Under the pieces are notes generated by a model. It ran no database searches. It worked only from the letters and a program-made list of their open reading frames with translations, and was not told the origin of the DNA. A program made the position numbers and the translations under genes. From a bacterium (lineage in GTDB: Bacteria > Electryoneota > Electryoneia > Electryoneales > Electryoneaceae): a stretch of DNA of 58,047 bases. This document shows, piece after piece, positions 54,026 to 58,047 of this stretch. How positions within the stretch are numbered: the first letter of the stretch is position 1; every line of letters starts with the position of its first letter. Where the stretch lies: positions 1 through 58,047 of the forward strand of contig JAHLLB010000031.1 of assembly GCA_020444425.1 (NCBI GenBank). Reading direction: 5' to 3'.

Positions 54026-54269
54026 GTGCCCCTGATGGCTTTGCCAGCAGGGATCATCGCAGGTTGAAATAGACGGTTGTTTTGACCGTGGTTGAACCCG
54101 ACTTGCGAGCAAGTCGGGGCAGACGTACGAGAGACGAAAGACGGTAACTGATGTGCCCCTGATGGCTTTGCCAGCAGGGATCATCGCAGGTTGAAATAGA
54201 CGGTTGTTTTGACCGTGGTTGAACCCGACTTGCGAGCAAGTCGGGGCAGACGTACGAGAGACGAAAGAC
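54026..54269. repeat. Two 117-bp direct repeats between tolR and the tolA-like gene
   Basis: 54026-54142 and 54153-54269 appear identical, with a period of 127 bp. Each contains the CCTGATGGCTTTGCCAGCAG hairpin ending GATCATC, a GACGGTTGTTTTGACCGT hairpin and the CCCGACTTGCGAGCAAGTCGG hairpin. Confidence 0.9.
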
Positions 54270-54291
54270 CAGAGACGAGAGACTGTAGTTC

Positions 54292-55116
54292 ATGAGAATC
54301 CTGAGCGCGACAACCGGTCAAGCCACACCCCGCAGCCACCTGGTATCCTTCGGTGGCCACGTGGTGCTGGTCGCGCTCGCAATGATTCTGCCGACACTCG
54401 GCCTGCTGCCCGAACCGAAAACTGAGTTCGAGGTGCAGTTTGTCCGTCTCAAGGGTGGCGGTGAGATGCTGCCCGGTTGGGTGAAGCCGACGCCGGCGCC
54501 GCCGGATGAGGCGCTCGAGCCGGACAACAAGCCGCAGGAACAGCCAAAGCCTGTGGAAGAGAAGCCGAAGCCCGCCGAGCCGAAACCGGCACCGGTCGAG
54601 CAGGAGAAACCGGCCCCAGCGCCCGCCGAGGCGGCGGAGGAGAAACCCGAACCGCGTGAGCAAACACCGGCGGCGACGGGTGATCCGGCAGCTTCTGAAC
54701 AGGCCACCGAAGAATCCGCCACCGGCACCGAGGCGGAATCCACCGCCCCGTCCAGCGAAGGTGAAACCGGTGCAGGTGTCGGGGCGAAGCCGGGTCCGGA
54801 GGGGCCGGGCATCGGCGCGACCAGCGACCTCGAGTTTACCGGCGCGAACGCGTATCTGTCACGTATCGAGGCCGAAGTGCAACGCCGCTTCAACTTCCGC
54901 GGTCAGGCGACCGGCAAGGTCGCCGAATACCACTTCACGCTGGACAAAAAGGGCGAGCTGCATGATCTCGTGCTGATGGTGAGTAGTGGCGTGCCGAGCC
55001 TCGATCTCGCGGCACGCAGCGCGCTGACTCGCGCCAACTTTCCGCCGTTGCCGGGCAGTTTCCCCAGTGACCGTCTCGGCATCACCTACAAATTCCACGG
55101 AGATGGATCACGATGA
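54292..55116 (+). CDS. tolA: TolA/TonB-like energy transducer
   Basis: 274 residues. One N-terminal helix (LVSFGGHVVLVALAMILPTLGLL) is followed by a long Pro/Glu/Lys-rich periplasmic linker (about 60-170: KPQEQPKPVEEKPKPAEPKP) and a C-terminal TolA/TonB domain (YLSRIEAEVQRRFNF ... VAEYHFTLDKKGELHDL ... ALTRANFPPLPG). Position between tolR and tolB supports TolA. It ends in an ATGA overlap with tolB. The repeat block upstream is the only large gap in the cluster. Confidence 0.88.
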   Translation: MRILSATTGQATPRSHLVSFGGHVVLVALAMILPTLGLLPEPKTEFEVQFVRLKGGGEMLPGWVKPTPAPPDEALEPDNKPQEQPKPVEEKPKPAEPKPAPVEQEKPAPAPAEAAEEKPEPREQTPAATGDPAASEQATEESATGTEAESTAPSSEGETGAGVGAKPGPEGPGIGATSDLEFTGANAYLSRIEAEVQRRFNFRGQATGKVAEYHFTLDKKGELHDLVLMVSSGVPSLDLAARSALTRANFPPLPGSFPSDRLGITYKFHGDGSR

Positions 55117-56426
55117 ACCCATCGCGATTGCTTCCGCTGTTGCTACTGCTTGTGTTCGCCGTTTCGAGTTTCCTGACCGTCCCCGGGTTCGCGCAAACCG
55201 GCGAGGAGGAAGATGAGACGACGGAGGTTACGCTCGAGGCGTTTGGACAGGGCTACTACCGCCCGGGGTTGATCTACGGCATCCGTTTCGAGCCGGGGTT
55301 GAACGCCGAGCAGCAGATGGCGTCGAAGCTGTTCGACGAACGGTTGCGGTTCGCGCTGGACTGGTCGGGTTATGTCAACTTGCAGCTGGCCGATTCGTTG
55401 ACCTTCTCCGGGCCGCCGGAAACCGAGCAGGACGAACCGGAGAGCGAACTGCGGGTTGAGATCGCCCCGGATGAAAGCGATCCAGACCTGGTCTATGCCA
55501 CCCTGATGCTGGCGGAACCGGAAGGGGAGGCGTGGTACACCGGCCGGATCGGGTTCAAGCGATCGTACGCCAACGAGTCCGGTGATGCTGCTGCCGAAAC
55601 GATCATCGTGCAGCTGACGGGGATGACGCCGCCGTTTCGGTCGCGGATTGTGTTCGTTGAGTCGAAAGGGAACAACGTCAAGGAGCTGATGCTCGCGAAG
55701 TATGACGGCTCGACCAAGCAGCAGTTGACCAACGACGGCTCGATTGCATTGTCGCCGAGCTGGTCGCCGGACGCCAAGAGCATTGTCTTCTGCAGTTTCC
55801 GTGACAAGGGCGACGCCGACCTGTTCATCGCCGATCTGGCGGGACGGCGTATCCGTCGCCTCGCCCCACGTGAGGGCACCGACGCCGCGCCAGCATGGTC
55901 ACCGACTGGCCGGGAAATCGTGTTTGCGGGGTCGAACGGTGAGAATACCAACCTGTACATCGTGGATGCGGACGGGCGGAATTTGCGTCAGCTGACCAAC
56001 TCACGCGGGATCGACACCTCGCCGAGCTGGTCGCCAACGGGTCGCGAGATTGTGTTCATGTCCGACCGCAATGGCCACCCGCATATCTATCGCATGGACA
56101 AGTACGGCTCGAATTTGCGCCGTCTGACCTATGAGGGCAGCTACAATTCCGACCCGGCGTGGTCACCGGCAGGCGACCGGATTGTCTACTGCCGCCGCAC
56201 GGACAGCGGTTTCCAGCTGCACTCGATGGACCCGTTGGGCGATGTCGATGTTGCGTTGACCAACGAACCGGGCGATCACCTCGACCCGAGTTGGTCGGCG
56301 GACGGGATGAAGATCACGTACTCGTACCGTGGCCGCATCTGGGTGATGAGCGCGGATGGGACGAACCGGCGGCAGCTCGCGTCGGATGGGTTGCAGCCGG
56401 ATTGGTCGCCGATTTTGGATCGGTAG
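55113..56426 (+). CDS. tolB: TolB periplasmic propeller protein
   Basis: 437 residues. The signal peptide ends near GFAQ. The N-terminal domain (about 40-180) is followed by a six-bladed propeller from WD40-like TolB repeats (SPSWSPDAKSIVF, APAWSPTGREIVFAGS, SPSWSPTGREIVFMSD, DPAWSPAGDRIVYCR, DPSWSADGMKITYS). TolB links the Tol complex to Pal at the outer membrane. The usual pal gene does not follow here; a repeat and a secreted-protein gene come next. Confidence 0.95.
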   Translation: MNPSRLLPLLLLLVFAVSSFLTVPGFAQTGEEEDETTEVTLEAFGQGYYRPGLIYGIRFEPGLNAEQQMASKLFDERLRFALDWSGYVNLQLADSLTFSGPPETEQDEPESELRVEIAPDESDPDLVYATLMLAEPEGEAWYTGRIGFKRSYANESGDAAAETIIVQLTGMTPPFRSRIVFVESKGNNVKELMLAKYDGSTKQQLTNDGSIALSPSWSPDAKSIVFCSFRDKGDADLFIADLAGRRIRRLAPREGTDAAPAWSPTGREIVFAGSNGENTNLYIVDADGRNLRQLTNSRGIDTSPSWSPTGREIVFMSDRNGHPHIYRMDKYGSNLRRLTYEGSYNSDPAWSPAGDRIVYCRRTDSGFQLHSMDPLGDVDVALTNEPGDHLDPSWSADGMKITYSYRGRIWVMSADGTNRRQLASDGLQPDWSPILDR

Positions 56427-56457
56427 ACAGCATTGCAGTCCGTCTACGGTGGAAAAT

Positions 56458-56483
56458 CCTGCTGGCGGAGCCATCAGGGGCAC
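56458..56483. repeat. CTGCTGGCGGAGCCATCAG hairpin after tolB
   Basis: Same unit as at 518, 7140, 22236, 54029 and 54156, here 30 bp past the tolB stop. Confidence 0.8.
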
Positions 56484-56553
56484 AAATCCCATATCCAGGA
56501 CGCCCGACTTGGACAACAACACCAAGTCAATAAATGGTAAATGGCAATCAATA

Positions 56554-56580
56554 AATGGGGACAGACCCCAGCCCACCCTT
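56554..56580 (+). repeat. Single GGGGACAGACCCC half-element
   Basis: AATAAATGGGGACAGACCCC occurs once and shares the GGGGACAGAC word with the inverted repeats at 1575 and 50970. The opposite arm is missing. AAATGG-type short repeats precede it. Confidence 0.55.
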
Positions 56581-56691
56581 TCGCTCCCGGAGGTCAGAAC
56601 ATTTGTCCATGGATCTGGGCAGTTGCTGGCATGGTGCATTCCCCGATCTTACTTTGATCCGTGGACTTGAAACGATACGGGGGTGCCAATT

Positions 56692-57873
56692 ATGCGACAC
56701 GCACAGCGGGCAACAGCAGTAGCCAGTCAAACAGATATTCATCCTTCCTTCCCGATCCTTGTTCTTCTGGTTATCACCGGGTTTGCGCTGACAGCCTCTG
56801 CAATCGCACAGCCGACGCAGACGTGGATCCACTCTTTTCCAGTGAATCCGACCCACGAGGAACACGTTCGGGATCTGGCGATTACGCCGGACGGCGATGT
56901 GGTAGCGGCAGGACGTTGGGACGATCGTGCAAGCGCACTCATGCTCGATGGCGCGACCGGTCAGGTACTCTGGGAATTCCAGACGAATGATGATTATTCC
57001 GAATTGAGATGCGTGGTTGCACTAGATGATGGCAGCGGCGATGTGCTGGTTGCCGGGTGGAAAGATTTCGATGGTCTGCTCGCGCGTTTGTCACCCCAGG
57101 GTGACGTGCTCTGGCATCGCATCATCAATGCCGGTGTCGCGGACAATCTGGACAAAATCCTTGACCTGTTGTTGCATCCGGATGGACGGGTTTACGCCTC
57201 CGGCACATTGGCGGACCGGAAGGCGTACGCGTGGTTGATGGCAGATGATCCAGGTCAGCACCAGGTGTATCTGAACCTGCCGGCAGCGTTTCCCAACGGT
57301 CGCCGGCTGGAGGTAGCGACTCCATCCGCATTGTTGATCGCGGGATTCAGTTGGGGCGGGTATACGCAGCATGGTACCGTGGCGATGGTCAATGTGAATG
57401 GACCCGTGCAGTGGGTTCATCAGGCGATGGATCTGAATTACGCGTATGGGGTTGCGTACACACTGGATGGCATCACGGTGTTTGTCGGTCCGAAGGATGT
57501 TGCAGGTCCGGGCCTCCGTGCGTATGTCGGTGCCCTTGACGGGCAGGGAAACCCGTTATGGGAGATGGCGGATGGTGTCGGCGATGAGGACAGCATCTAT
57601 CACGGTGTCTGCCCTGCAGATCCAGCCGGTTCGAATGACGTTTATGTTGTTGGCCAAGTCTACGAGGAAATCGGCGGGCCAAGCCGTCAGGTTTTGCGCC
57701 GGATCACGTCTTCCGGGGATGTCATCTGGACGGTCTACGGTGTGGACGGCATCCAGGACCGGAACGAATGGCGTGCAGTGACCGCGCTGGACAACGGCGG
57801 TGTGATTGTCGCAGGCAAACAGATTCTGGTCAACGATGAGGCTGACCTCGTGATTGAACGTTATGATCCATGA
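56692..57873 (+). CDS. Secreted propeller-like protein without sorting domain
   Basis: About 393 residues from the ATG at 56692, which has GGGGG eight bases upstream. The signal peptide is LVLLVITGFALTASAIAQ. Repeated blades (DLAITPDGDVVAAGRWDD, GDVLVAGWKDFDGLLARL, DGRVYASGTLAD, NDVYVVGQVYEE, NGGVIVAGKQIL) resemble the other secreted proteins of the window. It stops after VIERYDP with no YPNPFN module, where neighbours would continue into Ig-like and sorting domains. It is either a truncated or a differently exported member. Confidence 0.78.
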   Translation: MRHAQRATAVASQTDIHPSFPILVLLVITGFALTASAIAQPTQTWIHSFPVNPTHEEHVRDLAITPDGDVVAAGRWDDRASALMLDGATGQVLWEFQTNDDYSELRCVVALDDGSGDVLVAGWKDFDGLLARLSPQGDVLWHRIINAGVADNLDKILDLLLHPDGRVYASGTLADRKAYAWLMADDPGQHQVYLNLPAAFPNGRRLEVATPSALLIAGFSWGGYTQHGTVAMVNVNGPVQWVHQAMDLNYAYGVAYTLDGITVFVGPKDVAGPGLRAYVGALDGQGNPLWEMADGVGDEDSIYHGVCPADPAGSNDVYVVGQVYEEIGGPSRQVLRRITSSGDVIWTVYGVDGIQDRNEWRAVTALDNGGVIVAGKQILVNDEADLVIERYDP

Positions 57874-57915
57874 GAGTTGACTTCTTACCGATTCCTCATC
57901 CAGTGAAATACGGTG

Positions 57916-57955
57916 AATGCCCCTGTGACCCGCCATACTGGCATCACGGGGGCTT
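57916..57955. repeat. CCCCTGTGACCCGCC hairpin
   Basis: GCCCCTGTGA pairs imperfectly with TCACGGGGGC around a CCGCC...GGC inner stem. It begins TGCCCCTGTGACCCGCC like the unit at 22399, with a different inner stem and loop. It may terminate the preceding gene (TTGTTCGTTG follows). Confidence 0.7.
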
Positions 57956-57992
57956 GTTCGTTGTACCGGAAGATAATTCTTGTATCTTCTTA

Positions 57993-58047
57993 CCCATAGC
58001 CCATAGCCCATAGCCCATAGCCCATAGCCCATAGCCCATAGCCCATA
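57993..58047. repeat. CCCATAG heptamer array at the window edge
   Basis: Nearly eight perfect copies of CCCATAG run off the end of the window, so the full length is unknown. Confidence 0.92.

Overview
The window reads as one chromosomal stretch of a Gram-negative, high-GC, free-living bacterium. It carries an LptD-type outer-membrane assembly protein, a Tol system (tolQ, tolR, tolA-like, tolB), an ExbB/ExbD/ExbD/TonB/TonB cluster, a cytochrome bd oxidase (cydAB) and a menaquinone-type prenyltransferase (menA). Eight predicted secreted proteins end in the same roughly 80-residue module (YPNPFN ... VYDxLG ... SGxYFxxL ... LxK), the type IX secretion-like C-terminal sorting domain. This combination suggests a member of the Fibrobacterota-Chlorobiota-Bacteroidota group or a related candidate phylum. 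I cannot place it more precisely. No rRNA, tRNA, CRISPR array, phage or transposase gene was recognised.

Layout. 180-8514: PLP aminotransferase, a secreted protein, then rarA-lptD (overlapping by 4 nt). 8745-13700: a DUF3467 protein, a 14-repeat FG-GAP secreted protein and an outer-membrane barrel. 13965-17530: gcvT, an AT-rich orphan gene and a split transketolase. 17809-24710: secreted protein, MFS transporter, HEAT lipoprotein, a dense repeat cluster, secreted protein. 24825-29598: S41 protease and the Exb/TonB cluster. 29726-35014: secreted protein, a TetR regulator with an NmrA-like oxidoreductase sharing an operator-like motif, another secreted protein. 35296-42722: hybrid histidine kinase, subtilisin-like protease, very large secreted protein. 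42975-45367: cydAB. 45913-49078: ErcA-like iron alcohol dehydrogenase overlapping a hybrid kinase. 49184-50875: SUI1/YciH factor and menA. 51077-52627: AT-rich secreted protein. 52795-56426: Tol genes. 56692-57873: secreted protein, then a heptamer array running off the end.

The most unusual content is repetitive. (1) A superfamily of small hairpins has similar ends (TGCCC... and ...GGATNATC or GGGTTATCC) but different stem words. They fill several intergenic gaps and have also entered two genes in frame: the aminotransferase, which carries about 70 residues made of five hairpin units, and the C-terminus of RarA. (2) Seven-base tandem arrays (AGTCTTG, AGTTATG, CACATCT, CAGTCCG, CCCATAG and variants) sit repeatedly at or just after stop codons. 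For two genes the stop codon itself lies inside the array. (3) Some AT-rich genes are bounded by inverted copies of such repeats, in one case a 29-bp inverted repeat with three mismatches, which suggests repeat-bounded cassettes without a transposase. All statements come from reading the sequence and recalled family knowledge; no search was run.
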